The position numbers and the translations under genes are program-made. Source: JBBRHQ01 sp963781345 (GTDB taxonomy: Bacteria > Actinomycetota > Thermoleophilia > Solirubrobacterales > 70-9). Taken from it: a stretch of 64,000 nt of DNA. Each line of letters begins with the position of its first letter. Positions within the stretch are counted from its first letter, which is position 1. A model generated the notes under the pieces. That model searched no databases. It worked only from the letters and a program-made list of their open reading frames with translations, and was not told the origin of the DNA. The stretch spans positions 62,001 to 126,000 of the forward strand of contig CAWAFQ010000013.1 of the NCBI GenBank assembly GCA_963781345.1, written 5' to 3'. Below, in pieces: positions 47,901-54,651 of the stretch.

Positions 47901-49001
47901 CTGCGAAAGCCGCTGGCCAAGCGCCTCGAGGCGATCGATGAGGGCGGGATCGAGTTCGGCCTCGGCGAGAGCCTCGCATTCGCATCGCTTCTGACCGAGG
48001 GCGTCCACATCCGCCTCACTGGCCAGGACACGGAGCGCGGCACCTTCTCCCACCGCCACCTCGTCCTCCACGACGAGAACACCGGCGACGAGTACTGCCC
48101 GATGCAGCACCTCTCCGACGCGACAGCACCGTTCGAGATCTACAACAGCCCGCTCTCGGAGACCGCCTGCCTCGGCTTCGAGTACGGCTACTCGGCTGCC
48201 AACCCCAACTCGCTGGTCCTCTGGGAAGCGCAATTCGGCGACTTCGCCAACTCGGCCCAGGTGATCATCGACAGCTTCATCGTCTCCGGCGAGGCCAAGT
48301 GGGGCCAGACAAGCCGACTGACCCTGCTGCTGCCCCACGGCTATGAGGGTTCGGGCCCCGAGCACTCGAGCGCACGGATCGAGCGCTTCATGGCGCTAGG
48401 AGCCGAGGGCAACATCCGCATCGCCAACCCGACGACGCCCGGCCAGCTCTTCCACCTGCTCCGCCGCCAGGCGCTCGTCCGCAAGGCCCGGCCCCTGATC
48501 GTCTTCACCCCCAAGGGCCTGCTGCGCCTGGCCCGGGCGGCCTCCCCACTGGAGGAGCTGACCGACGGCGAGTTCCACTTCATCCTCGACGACCCGGCGG
48601 CCGCAGAGCGCCGCGAGAGCATCGAGCGGCTGGTCCTGTGCACCGGCAAGATCTACTACGACATGGACGCCAGCGAGCGTCGCGCCAAGGCGGAGAAGGT
48701 GGCGATCGCCCGGGTCGAGCAGCTCTACCCCTTCGCCGCCGACCAGCTCAGCGCCCTGATCGCCTCCTATCCGAACCTCACCGAGATCGTCTGGGTCCAG
48801 GAGGAGCCGCGCAACATGGGCGCCTGGAAGGTGATGTCGCGCCGGATCCCCAGTCTCCTTCCGGAGGGCATCAAGCTCGGCTACATCGGCCGCCCCGGCC
48901 GCGCCAGCCCCGGCGAGGGCTACTCGATCGCCCACGCCCGTGAGCAGGAGAGGATCGTGCTCACCGCGCTCTCGGTCGAGGCCGAGCCGCAGGCGATGTA
49001 G
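44997..49001 (+). CDS. kgd: 2-oxoglutarate dehydrogenase, fused lipoyl/E2 and E1 chains
   Basis: 1334 residues. Domains: lipoyl domain (1-80, STDKVDAE with Lys47), peripheral-subunit-binding domain (about 118-155, ATPVARRVAAASGVDLG), E2 acyltransferase core (about 180-410, DHRVIQG where the classical DHRxxDG Asp is Gln, as in actinobacterial OdhA), then the ThDP-dependent E1 (about 450-1334, with LHGDAAFPGQGVVAETLNLQ and NQVGFTTDP). It oxidatively decarboxylates 2-oxoglutarate in the TCA cycle. Unlike the mycobacterial/corynebacterial form, it seems to keep its own lipoyl and binding domains. ATG 44997. A long inverted repeat follows. Confidence 0.93.
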   Translation: MAETATVEIQMPEMGESVTEGTVLEWHVAEGDTVEEGQTIVEVSTDKVDAEVPAPSAGTITKLAVAVDDVVEVGAVLAEMAPGEVESRGDEEQGAAPASSQVAPAASPAAPGDGSDVKATPVARRVAAASGVDLGAVNGSGAGGKVTKDDVLSAAAGNGAAPAAAPAGPAEAKALRGPAAMLAQAMDESRAVPTATSFRTIAVDTLDAKRKALNGALKERGMKVSFTHLVAWAIVQAAREWPVMVRTFEERDGKPFAIEGGPVNLGIAVDVERKDGSRSLMVPAIKGAEALDFGGFRSNYEDLITKTRENKLTADDFKGTNISLTNPGGIGTIASVPRLMSGQSAIIATGSIAHPPEWANTPSERIRELGVSKVMTMTSTYDHRVIQGAESGSFLRRIEQFLQGEDSFYEDVAGSLGIETALVTNAHPPAPPAAPFSSASAAAVAAAAPATAVATRPDDEMLQAVQAATSLLKAYRTHGHLAAHLDPLGSDPRGDPAIQPENLNLTPDLMSQIPASILRIGVPGETLFEALPRMRAAYCGTMGYQIEHLSSHQQRIWLREMIETGAHRQPLAIDEKRRLLKRLVDVFEFERFLEKTYLGQKMFSIEGIDVVVPMLDEAVTLAIRSGASEVVFGMAHRGRLSVLAHNLGRPFEGIFAEFEGSKAIESVKTVAAIPHGGTGDVKYHYGHQGVYRTHADETIDVRLYPNPSHLEFVDPVVLGAARYEQSEFDGPSLKHDPKRAVPILLHGDAAFPGQGVVAETLNLQALRGYSTGGTIHIIQNNQVGFTTDPEDSRSTPYAADMAKGFNVPIVHVNADDAEACTSAIRLAIAYRERWGRDIVIDVIGYRRFGHNETDEPAYTQPQMAAKIKAHPPVSEVYAQQLIAEKVVTADDVKREQDERHSWLSETLKSLRKKMELGEYEDPTVTTVGTGELDRTASPPVATAVPAKKLRSLNERLIEVPESFAIHRKLRKPLAKRLEAIDEGGIEFGLGESLAFASLLTEGVHIRLTGQDTERGTFSHRHLVLHDENTGDEYCPMQHLSDATAPFEIYNSPLSETACLGFEYGYSAANPNSLVLWEAQFGDFANSAQVIIDSFIVSGEAKWGQTSRLTLLLPHGYEGSGPEHSSARIERFMALGAEGNIRIANPTTPGQLFHLLRRQALVRKARPLIVFTPKGLLRLARAASPLEELTDGEFHFILDDPAAAERRESIERLVLCTGKIYYDMDASERRAKAEKVAIARVEQLYPFAADQLSALIASYPNLTEIVWVQEEPRNMGAWKVMSRRIPSLLPEGIKLGYIGRPGRASPGEGYSIAHAREQERIVLTALSVEAEPQAM

Positions 49002-49038
49002 TTCGGTGGGTCGGTGGCAGGGCGGGTGCTGCTCCTTG

Positions 49039-49110
49039 GGGGATCCGGCGGCCCTCCGAACGGCTTGTAACTGCGAAAGCAGTTTGAGTGAGGAGGGCCG
49101 CCGGATCCCC
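49039..49110. terminator. 19-bp perfect inverted repeat enclosing a GAAA-loop hairpin
   Basis: Outer arms GGGGATCCGGCGGCCCTCC (49039-49057) and GGAGGGCCGCCGGATCCCC (49092-49110) are exact complements. The 34-base interior contains AACTGC-GAAA-GCAGTT (49069-49084), a compact 6-bp stem with a GNRA loop. It lies 38 bases after the 2-oxoglutarate dehydrogenase stop. It may be a terminator, a structured RNA or a mobile palindrome. Confidence 0.7.
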
Positions 49111-49175
49111 TTGCCAGAAACGTCCGACCCTCCAACGAGGGGCGCTGCCCCCGTCCGCGGGTATCGTGGACGGGC

Positions 49176-49565
49176 ATGGCAGAGAGCTCGAAGTCGCTGC
49201 GAAAACCGGTTCCTGGACGTTTGTTCGTCTGGGTCAAGGTGCTCTCGTGGGTCGAGCTTGCCGTCTTCGCGGCGCTGATCTTCTTCTGGCTCGCCCCGGG
49301 ATTCGACGGCGAGACCTCAATCTTCGGCCTCGCCCATGGCCTCGGCTTCGTCGCACTCTGCGTGGTGATCTGGGCGTGCGTGCTGAGAAAGGAGGCGCCA
49401 TACACGCTCCTGGCGGCAACCCTGACCCCGGTCGGCCCGGTCGGAAGCGTCGTCGCGATCGAGCTGATCGAGCGCAGGGGATGGGGAGTCGCGGGTCCCG
49501 AAGAGCCCTCCACAGATAGGGGCTTGACGGGAACCGGGGCGGCGAGTGTAGAATCACCGCAATAG
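49176..49565 (+). CDS. DUF3817 integral membrane protein
   Basis: 129 residues with three transmembrane helices. The family pattern is visible: FVWVKVLSWVELAVFAALIF, FGLAHGLGFVALCVVIWACV and LAATLTPVGPVGSVVAIEL. Function unknown; common in actinobacteria. Its polar C-terminal tail overlaps a strong promoter-like sequence (49524-49554), so the tail-coding DNA may also start a downstream transcript. ATG 49176. Confidence 0.88.
   Translation: MAESSKSLRKPVPGRLFVWVKVLSWVELAVFAALIFFWLAPGFDGETSIFGLAHGLGFVALCVVIWACVLRKEAPYTLLAATLTPVGPVGSVVAIELIERRGWGVAGPEEPSTDRGLTGTGAASVESPQ
49524..49554 (+). promoter_or_regulatory. sigma-70-like promoter within the end of the DUF3817 gene
   Basis: TTGACG (49524-49529) is followed by TAGAAT (49549-49554, 19-bp spacing) or TGTAGA (49547-49552, 17-bp spacing). 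In such a GC-rich genome this pairing stands out. It would start transcription near 49560, just before a highly structured intergenic stretch. Confidence 0.5.
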
Positions 49566-49745
49566 AGGGATCCAGTCAGAGACCTCGTGTGTAGGGAGAA
49601 TCACAACACTTCATAAAGCTCGCTCCGGGTGGTTCGCCTCCCGGGGTGATCGCGTCGGCATCCCTCCCTGGCTACCGACGCGCTGGCGTGGTGAGGGCCG
49701 CGCGGACCCCCTGCCTCCCGCGGCCCCGCCACGCCCCCTTCTTCC
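49561..49745 (+). ncRNA. candidate structured RNA or structured leader
   Basis: In the gap between 49565 and 49806 there are consecutive hairpins: CCGGG/CCCGG (49625-49644), CGCGTCGG/CCGACGCG (49651-49658 with 49675-49682), and a long two-part stem GGCGTGG + GGGCCGCG pairing with CGCGGCCC + CCACGCC (49685-49735), then pyrimidine-rich CCCCTTCTTCCC resembling a terminator. A promoter-like site precedes it. No coding frame with good start is evident. It does not match an RNA family I recognise. It could equally be the 5' leader of the gene at 49806. Confidence 0.45.
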
Positions 49746-49805
49746 CGCCCGGCCCAGCCGGGTGGGTTGGGCCGTCCGGAGTCGGGCGGCCTACCATTGG
49801 GTCGG

Positions 49806-50108
49806 ATGCGTAACGCGACCGACCCAGACGGCCGAGCGCCCCTCCCCGGGGCGGAGATCGTCAATGCCGGAGTCAGCGACTTGGCCGCAAACCGGGAATC
49901 GATCGAAGGGCTTGCCGTCGCAATGGCTGCGGGACGCCTGCGTGACCTCGGAGTCGACGTACCGCCGTGTCCGGCCGCCCGGCCTTCCCACCGGCTCTAC
50001 GAGTTGCTCGGCGAACGGGACGGGCGCTCGGCACACAGCCACCACAACGCCCTCGCAGGGCGAATCATCAGCTTCGCCCACGCGGCCGAGCATGCGCGCC
50101 GACGCTGA
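49806..50108 (+). CDS. small protein paired with a nucleotidyltransferase (antitoxin-like)
   Basis: 100 residues from ATG 49806. Helical, with GAEIVNAGVSDLAANRESIEGLAVAMAAGRLRDLGVD and a basic end (HRLYELLGERDG...HNALAGRIISFAHAAEHARRR). No DNA-binding helix-turn-helix of the AbiEi type is obvious. It overlaps by 17 bases the downstream nucleotidyltransferase gene, which is why I suggest a toxin-antitoxin-like or accessory role. This is an inference from gene order. Confidence 0.6.
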   Translation: MRNATDPDGRAPLPGAEIVNAGVSDLAANRESIEGLAVAMAAGRLRDLGVDVPPCPAARPSHRLYELLGERDGRSAHSHHNALAGRIISFAHAAEHARRR

Positions 50109-50613
50109 CGCCGGCCGCATCCGTCTCTTGGCGCGGGAGCTCGGCCGCAGCGACGAGCCAGCGCGCATCTACCTCACCGGGGGCGCCACGGCGGTGCTCG
50201 AAGGGTGGCGTGACTCGACGATCGATGTCGACCTGAGGATCGAGCCGGAGAGTGACGAGATCTTCCGGCGGATAGCCGAAGCCAAAGAGAAGCTCGACGT
50301 CAACGTCGAACTTGCCTCCCCCATCGACTTCATCCCCGAGCCTCCCGGCTGGCGAGACCGCAGTCCCTTTCTCTTTCGCGAGGGAAGCGTCGACTTCCAC
50401 ACCTTCGACCCGTGCTCCCAAGCCCTGGCAAAGATCGAACGAGACTTCGAGCTCGACCGCGCCGACGTCACGGCGATGCTCGAACGCGGCCTCGTCGAGC
50501 CGGGCCGGCTGCGCGACCTGTTCGACCAGATCGAGCCCCAGCTCCACCGGTTCCCCGCCATCGACGCCGCCTCGTTTCGGGAGCGGCTCGACCGGGCGCT
50601 GGCCGGGCGCTGA
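50092..50613 (+). CDS. nucleotidyltransferase-fold protein (AbiEii/DUF6036-like)
   Basis: 173 residues. The N-terminal third carries a polymerase-beta-type NTase signature: YLTGGATAVLEGWRDSTIDVDLRI, with GG followed by D-x-D, as in AbiEii/MNT toxins and DUF6036 proteins. The C-terminal half is helical (ALAKIERDFELDRADVTAMLERGLVEPGRLRDLFDQIE). Such enzymes transfer nucleotides to RNA or proteins and often form toxin-antitoxin or phage-defence pairs. Start ATG 50092, overlapping the small upstream gene. Convergent with aconitase. Confidence 0.8.
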   Translation: MRADADAGRIRLLARELGRSDEPARIYLTGGATAVLEGWRDSTIDVDLRIEPESDEIFRRIAEAKEKLDVNVELASPIDFIPEPPGWRDRSPFLFREGSVDFHTFDPCSQALAKIERDFELDRADVTAMLERGLVEPGRLRDLFDQIEPQLHRFPAIDAASFRERLDRALAGR

Positions 50614-50653
50614 GCGCCGGCTGCGCGATTCATCCCGGGACCGGACTTCGCCC

Positions 50654-53470
50654 TCAGACGTCGCGCAGGCTGCGCAGCACCGTCTGCAGGATGCCGCCGT
50701 TCTGCAGGTAGCGGACCTCGTTAGGAGTGTCAAGCCGGACCGTCGCCTCGAACGCGACCGGCTCTGCCCCCTCGCGGGTGGCGGTCACCTCGACCGTCTT
50801 CGCCTCGCCATTGCGGAGGTCGCCAACGCTGATCGTCTCCTCCCCGGTGAGACCGAGTGACGAAACCGACTCGCCGCCGGGGAACTGCAGCGGCACGACG
50901 CCCATCCCGATCAGGTTCGAGCGGTGGATGCGCTCGAAGCTCTCGGCGATCACGGCGCGGACCCCGAGCAGCTTCGTCCCCTTCGCCGCCCAGTCGCGAG
51001 ACGATCCGGAGCCATACTCCTTGCCGGCGAGGACGACCAGGGGGACGCCCTCGGCCGCGTAGGCCATCGCCGCCTCGTAGATGGTCGTCTCAGAGCCGCC
51101 GGGCCATTGCCGGGTGAAGCCGCCGGCCTTCTCCACCAGCAGATTGCGCAGGCGGATGTTTGCGAAGGTGCCGCGGATCATCACCTCGTGGTTGCCGCGG
51201 CGAGAGCCGTAGGAGTTGAAGTCGCGCGGCTCGACGCCCTCGGAGATCAGCCAGGCGCCGGCGGGGCTGTTCTTCTTGATCGCGCCCGCCGGCGAGATGT
51301 GGTCGGTGGTGATCGAGTCGCCGAGGACCGCGAGGACGCGGGCGCCGGTGATCGCCTCGACCGGCTCGGGCTCGGCCGGCATCCCCTCGAAGAAGGAGGG
51401 GCGGCGGACGTAGGTCGACTCGGGCCAGTCGTAGCGCTCGCCCTCGGGTACCTCGACCGCGTTCCAGCTCTCGTCCCCGGAGAAGACCTCGCCGTAGTTC
51501 TTGGTGAACATCTCGGACTGGATCGAGCGGCCGACCACCTCCCTGATCTCGGCGGCGTCCGGCCAGACGTCGCGCAGGTAGACCGGCTCGCCGCCGGAGC
51601 CGACCCCGAGCGGGTCGTTGATCAGGTCGATGTCCATGCGCCCGGCAAGCGCGTAGGCGACGACCAGCGGCGGCGAGGCGAGGTAGTTGGCCTTGACGTC
51701 CTGGTTGATGCGGCCCTCGAAGTTGCGATTGCCCGAGAGCACCGCGCAGACGGCGAGGTCGCGCTCGGAGATCGCGGCCGAGATCTCCGGCTCGAGCGGG
51801 CCCGAGTTCCCGATGCAGGTCGTGCAGCCGTAGCCGACGAGGTTGAACTGGAGGCGGTCGAGGAACTGGGTGAGATCTGCCTTGTCGAGGTAGTCGGTGA
51901 CGACCGTGGAGCCGGGTGCCAGCGATGTCTTAACCCACGGCTTTCGCTCGAGCCCGCGCTCGAGCGCGTTGCGCGCCAGCAGGCCGGCGCCGACCATGAC
52001 GCTCGGGTTCGAGGTGTTGGTGCAGCTGGTGATGGCGGCGATCACGACCCGGCCGTGGTCGAGCTCGAAGCTGGTCCCGTCGGCCAGGGTGACGCCGATC
52101 GCATCGCCGCTTCCCGGCTCAGCCGTCGCCGTCGCCGCGGCGCCGGTGAGGGCGGGCCGCGGCTTTCCGCCCTCCCCGTCATGGTCCTCGGCCGGGGGGT
52201 CGGAGGCGGGGAAGGACTCCTCGAGCGCCTCGTCGACGCCGTTGCCGAGCATCCGCTCCGCAGCCTCGGGGTCGAACTCCTTCATCGCGTCGAGGAAGGC
52301 CTCCTTCGCGCTCGCCAGCGGCACCCGGTCCTGGGGGCGCTTGGGGCCGGCGATGCTCGGCTCGACCGCGCCGAGGTCGAGCTCGAGCGTCTCGGAGAAG
52401 GCCGGGTCCTCCGAGGAGGAGTCATGGAACATCCCCTGCTCGCGGGAGTAGGCGTCGACGAGCGCGATCGTCTCGGTCGGGCGGCCGGTGAACTCGAGGT
52501 AGCGCAGGGTCTCGGCGTCGACCGGGAAGATCGCGCAGGTGGAGCCGAACTCCGGCGACATGTTGCCGATCGTCGCCCGGTCGGCGAGGCCGAGGGTCGC
52601 CAGGCCGGGTCCGTAGAACTCGACGAACTTGGAGACGACCCCGCGCTCGCGCAGCATCTCGGTCACGGTCAGAACCAGGTCGGTTGCGGTCGCACCCTCG
52701 GGAAGCTCGCCATCGAGGCGGAACCCGACGACCTGTGGCAGCAGCATCGAGATCGGCTGGCCCAGCATCGCCGCCTCCGCCTCGATCCCGCCCACGCCCC
52801 AGCCAAGCACCCCGAGGCCGTTGACCATGGTCGTGTGGGAGTCGGTCCCGACGAGAGTGTCGGGATAGGCCGCGAGCGCGCCGTCGGTCTCACGGCTGTA
52901 GACGACCCGGGCGATGTACTCGAGGTTGACCTGGTGGCAGATCCCGGTCGCCGGGGGGACCACGCGGAAGTTGTCGAAGGCGCCCTGGCCCCATTTCAGG
53001 AACGAGTAGCGCTCACGGTTTCGCTCGAACTCGCGCTCGGCGTTGGTGGCGAAGGCGCGGGCGTTGCCGAAGGCGTCGACCTGGACCGAGTGGTCGATGA
53101 CCAGATCGACATCGACGAGCGGATTGATCGCCGAGGCGTCGCCTCCGATCTCGTCCATCGCGTCGCGCATCGCCGCCAGGTCGACGACCGCGGGGACACC
53201 GGTGAAGTCCTGCATCAGAACCCGCGCCGGCTGGAAGGGGATCTCGGCGCTGGGCTCGGCCCTCGCGTCCCAGGTCGCGATCGCCTCGACGTCGGCGGCG
53301 GTGACCGACTCGCCGTCCTCGAGGCGCAGGACGTTTTCCAGCAGGACCTTGATCGAGTAGGGCAGGCGGGCGACGTCGAAGCGTTGCTGGAGCACATCGA
53401 GGCGGTGGATCTCGTAGCTGCGGGCGCCAACCTCGAGGGTGGAGCGGGCGCCGAAGGAGTCGCTGTTCAT
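50654..53470 (-). CDS. acnA: aconitate hydratase A with a low-complexity insertion
   Basis: 938 residues; isomerises citrate to isocitrate in the TCA cycle. 4Fe-4S ligands are visible as Cys in ITSCTNTSNP and the pair in YGCTTCIGNSGPL. The N-terminus (DSFGARSTLEVGARSYEIHRL) and the swivel-domain SYGSRRGNHEVMIRG are typical of AcnA. Near residue 410 lies an extra segment with VDEALEESFPASDPPAEDHD, then Gly/Ala/Thr-rich sequence up to SFELDHGRVVIAAITSC, absent from most AcnA. Convergent with the nucleotidyltransferase gene. Confidence 0.96.
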   Translation of the reverse strand: MNSDSFGARSTLEVGARSYEIHRLDVLQQRFDVARLPYSIKVLLENVLRLEDGESVTAADVEAIATWDARAEPSAEIPFQPARVLMQDFTGVPAVVDLAAMRDAMDEIGGDASAINPLVDVDLVIDHSVQVDAFGNARAFATNAEREFERNRERYSFLKWGQGAFDNFRVVPPATGICHQVNLEYIARVVYSRETDGALAAYPDTLVGTDSHTTMVNGLGVLGWGVGGIEAEAAMLGQPISMLLPQVVGFRLDGELPEGATATDLVLTVTEMLRERGVVSKFVEFYGPGLATLGLADRATIGNMSPEFGSTCAIFPVDAETLRYLEFTGRPTETIALVDAYSREQGMFHDSSSEDPAFSETLELDLGAVEPSIAGPKRPQDRVPLASAKEAFLDAMKEFDPEAAERMLGNGVDEALEESFPASDPPAEDHDGEGGKPRPALTGAAATATAEPGSGDAIGVTLADGTSFELDHGRVVIAAITSCTNTSNPSVMVGAGLLARNALERGLERKPWVKTSLAPGSTVVTDYLDKADLTQFLDRLQFNLVGYGCTTCIGNSGPLEPEISAAISERDLAVCAVLSGNRNFEGRINQDVKANYLASPPLVVAYALAGRMDIDLINDPLGVGSGGEPVYLRDVWPDAAEIREVVGRSIQSEMFTKNYGEVFSGDESWNAVEVPEGERYDWPESTYVRRPSFFEGMPAEPEPVEAITGARVLAVLGDSITTDHISPAGAIKKNSPAGAWLISEGVEPRDFNSYGSRRGNHEVMIRGTFANIRLRNLLVEKAGGFTRQWPGGSETTIYEAAMAYAAEGVPLVVLAGKEYGSGSSRDWAAKGTKLLGVRAVIAESFERIHRSNLIGMGVVPLQFPGGESVSSLGLTGEETISVGDLRNGEAKTVEVTATREGAEPVAFEATVRLDTPNEVRYLQNGGILQTVLRSLRDV

Positions 53471-53497
53471 TGCCTTCCTCCCATCACCTTGGTTCTC

Positions 53498-54298
53498 CTA
53501 CCGTTTGTCGGTCTGCCCGGCGGCAACATCGGCCGCGGCCCTCTGTCCGGCGGCGCCGGCGGTGGCCCGAACCGCCAGCGACGGCAAAGCGAGCGCGAGA
53601 TGTGTGAGGGCGCGCTGGTGCGGCGGCGCGACCACGACTTCGACCTTGTCCTGCTCGATCGCCTTCACCACCGCGGCCCCGACCGCCTCTGGGGTCGAGG
53701 TTCCGAGGCCAGACGGAGCCTTGGTGCCGGCGTCGGCGAACATCCCAGCGTCGCGGATGAAGCCGGGTGAGACGAGCGAGGAGCCGACCGCGCTGCCGTG
53801 CAGGTCGGCCCGCAGGCCGAGCGCGAAACCGCGCAGCCCGAACTTGGTCGCGTTGTAGATGGAACTGCGCGGGCTCGGGCTCTTGCCCGACACTGAGGAG
53901 ACGAAGACGAGGTGCCCGGAGTCGCGCTCGGTCATCTCTGGTACCAGAGTCTGGGCAAGCAATACCGGCGCCTCGAGATTGACCCGCAGCGCCCTCTCGA
54001 CCTCCTGCGGGGTGAAGTCCTCCATCCGCCCGGTCGCGGGCAGCCCCGCGTTGGCGACGAGTATGTCGATGTCCCCGGCCTCGGCCGCGAGGGCGAGGGC
54101 GGCGCCGGGCTCGGCGAGGTCGGCCGCGATCGCCCGGTGCCCGTCCCCCGGCAGCGCCGAGACCATCTCCTCCAGCGCCGCGGCCTTGCGGCTGCTGAGG
54201 ACGAGCCTGGCCCCGCGGGCGGCGAGGGCGGACGCGATCGCACGGCCCAGCCCCCCGGTCGCCCCGGTCAGGAGCACTGTTCGGCCGCTTGGGTTCAC
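53498..54298 (-). CDS. short-chain dehydrogenase/reductase
   Basis: About 266 residues. NAD(P) motif VLLTGATGGLGRAIASALA, ILVANAG, catalytic Ser in FVSSVSGKSP and YxxxK in SIYNATKFGLRGFAL. Substrate unknown. GTG 54298 is preferred; the frame is open upstream but the extra residues (MRGISSTRPGG...) are not family-like. A palindrome (GGTTCAC...GTGAACC) covers the start codon. It lies just 27 bp from the aconitase start, on the same strand. Confidence 0.87.
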   Translation of the reverse strand: MNPSGRTVLLTGATGGLGRAIASALAARGARLVLSSRKAAALEEMVSALPGDGHRAIAADLAEPGAALALAAEAGDIDILVANAGLPATGRMEDFTPQEVERALRVNLEAPVLLAQTLVPEMTERDSGHLVFVSSVSGKSPSPRSSIYNATKFGLRGFALGLRADLHGSAVGSSLVSPGFIRDAGMFADAGTKAPSGLGTSTPEAVGAAVVKAIEQDKVEVVVAPPHQRALTHLALALPSLAVRATAGAAGQRAAADVAAGQTDKR

Positions 54299-54309
54299 GG
54301 CAGTGAACC
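54292..54309. promoter_or_regulatory. palindrome over the SDR start codon
   Basis: GGTTCAC (54292-54298), GGCA, GTGAACC (54303-54309) is a perfect inverted repeat that includes the GTG start of the SDR. Its size suits a dimeric repressor operator, for instance TetR type. No regulator gene adjoins, so this is a candidate only. Confidence 0.3.
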
Positions 54310-54350
54310 TACCACCGGCCCTGCGGTGGCCTGGGTGCGGCGATCCCCCC

Positions 54351-54436
54351 GGTCGAGTGGACGAAATCCCTCGCATATCTTGGTCAATCGTCCACTCGAC
54401 CTCTGTTCACGGGGGGCGACCTCTGTTCACGGGGGG
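54351..54436. repeat. 14-bp inverted repeat plus a 20-bp tandem duplication upstream of the riboswitch
   Basis: GGTCGAGTGGACGA (54351-54364) and TCGTCCACTCGACC (54388-54401) form a perfect stem with a 23-base loop. The 20-bp unit CGACCTCTGTTCACGGGGGG follows twice without gap (54397-54416, 54417-54436). This explains most of the 350-base gap between the SDR and the riboswitch-controlled gene; the rest (about 54310-54350) shows nothing I recognise. Confidence 0.85.
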
Positions 54437-54509
54437 TATTGTGGCGTACGGCACAAGCTTTATTAGCAAACGACCTGGGAATCCGTTAGGCTGCCGCGAA
54501 ATGAATTAC

Positions 54510-54640
54510 CGGTAATGCCGAGTCTCGGGCCACCAAGAGCCCGGGAGCGGGGGAACCAACGAAGCATGGGGCGAACCCACCACGGTGGGAGCGCAGGCTC
54601 CTTAAGCGCCAGCCCGACAGCTAACCCCGCAGGCCGACAA
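54510..54640 (+). promoter_or_regulatory. c-di-AMP riboswitch (ydaO-yuaA class)
   Basis: The region shows the hallmark conserved blocks of the ydaO-yuaA RNA: GCCGAGTCTCGGG opening, GGGGGAACCAA, the GGGGCGAACCC segment, and the 3' ACAGCTAACCCCGCAGGC block, which closes just before AAAGGAG. The following gene is a secreted NlpC/P60-type cell-wall hydrolase, the commonest actinobacterial target of this riboswitch. It probably represses expression when c-di-AMP is high. The 3' edge abuts the ribosome-binding site. A terminator stem was not resolved. Confidence 0.88.
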
Positions 54641-54651
54641 AGGAGATCGGT

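Noticed and set aside
49561..49745. A tRNA gene
   Set aside because: No cloverleaf, T-loop TTCGAxTC or acceptor pairing can be formed; the hairpins do not fit a tRNA.
50924..53770. A 948-residue open frame opposite the aconitase gene
   Set aside because: It is the antisense shadow of a GC-rich gene; the protein is Arg/Gly/Asp/Val-rich with no domain, and aconitase on the other strand is unmistakable.
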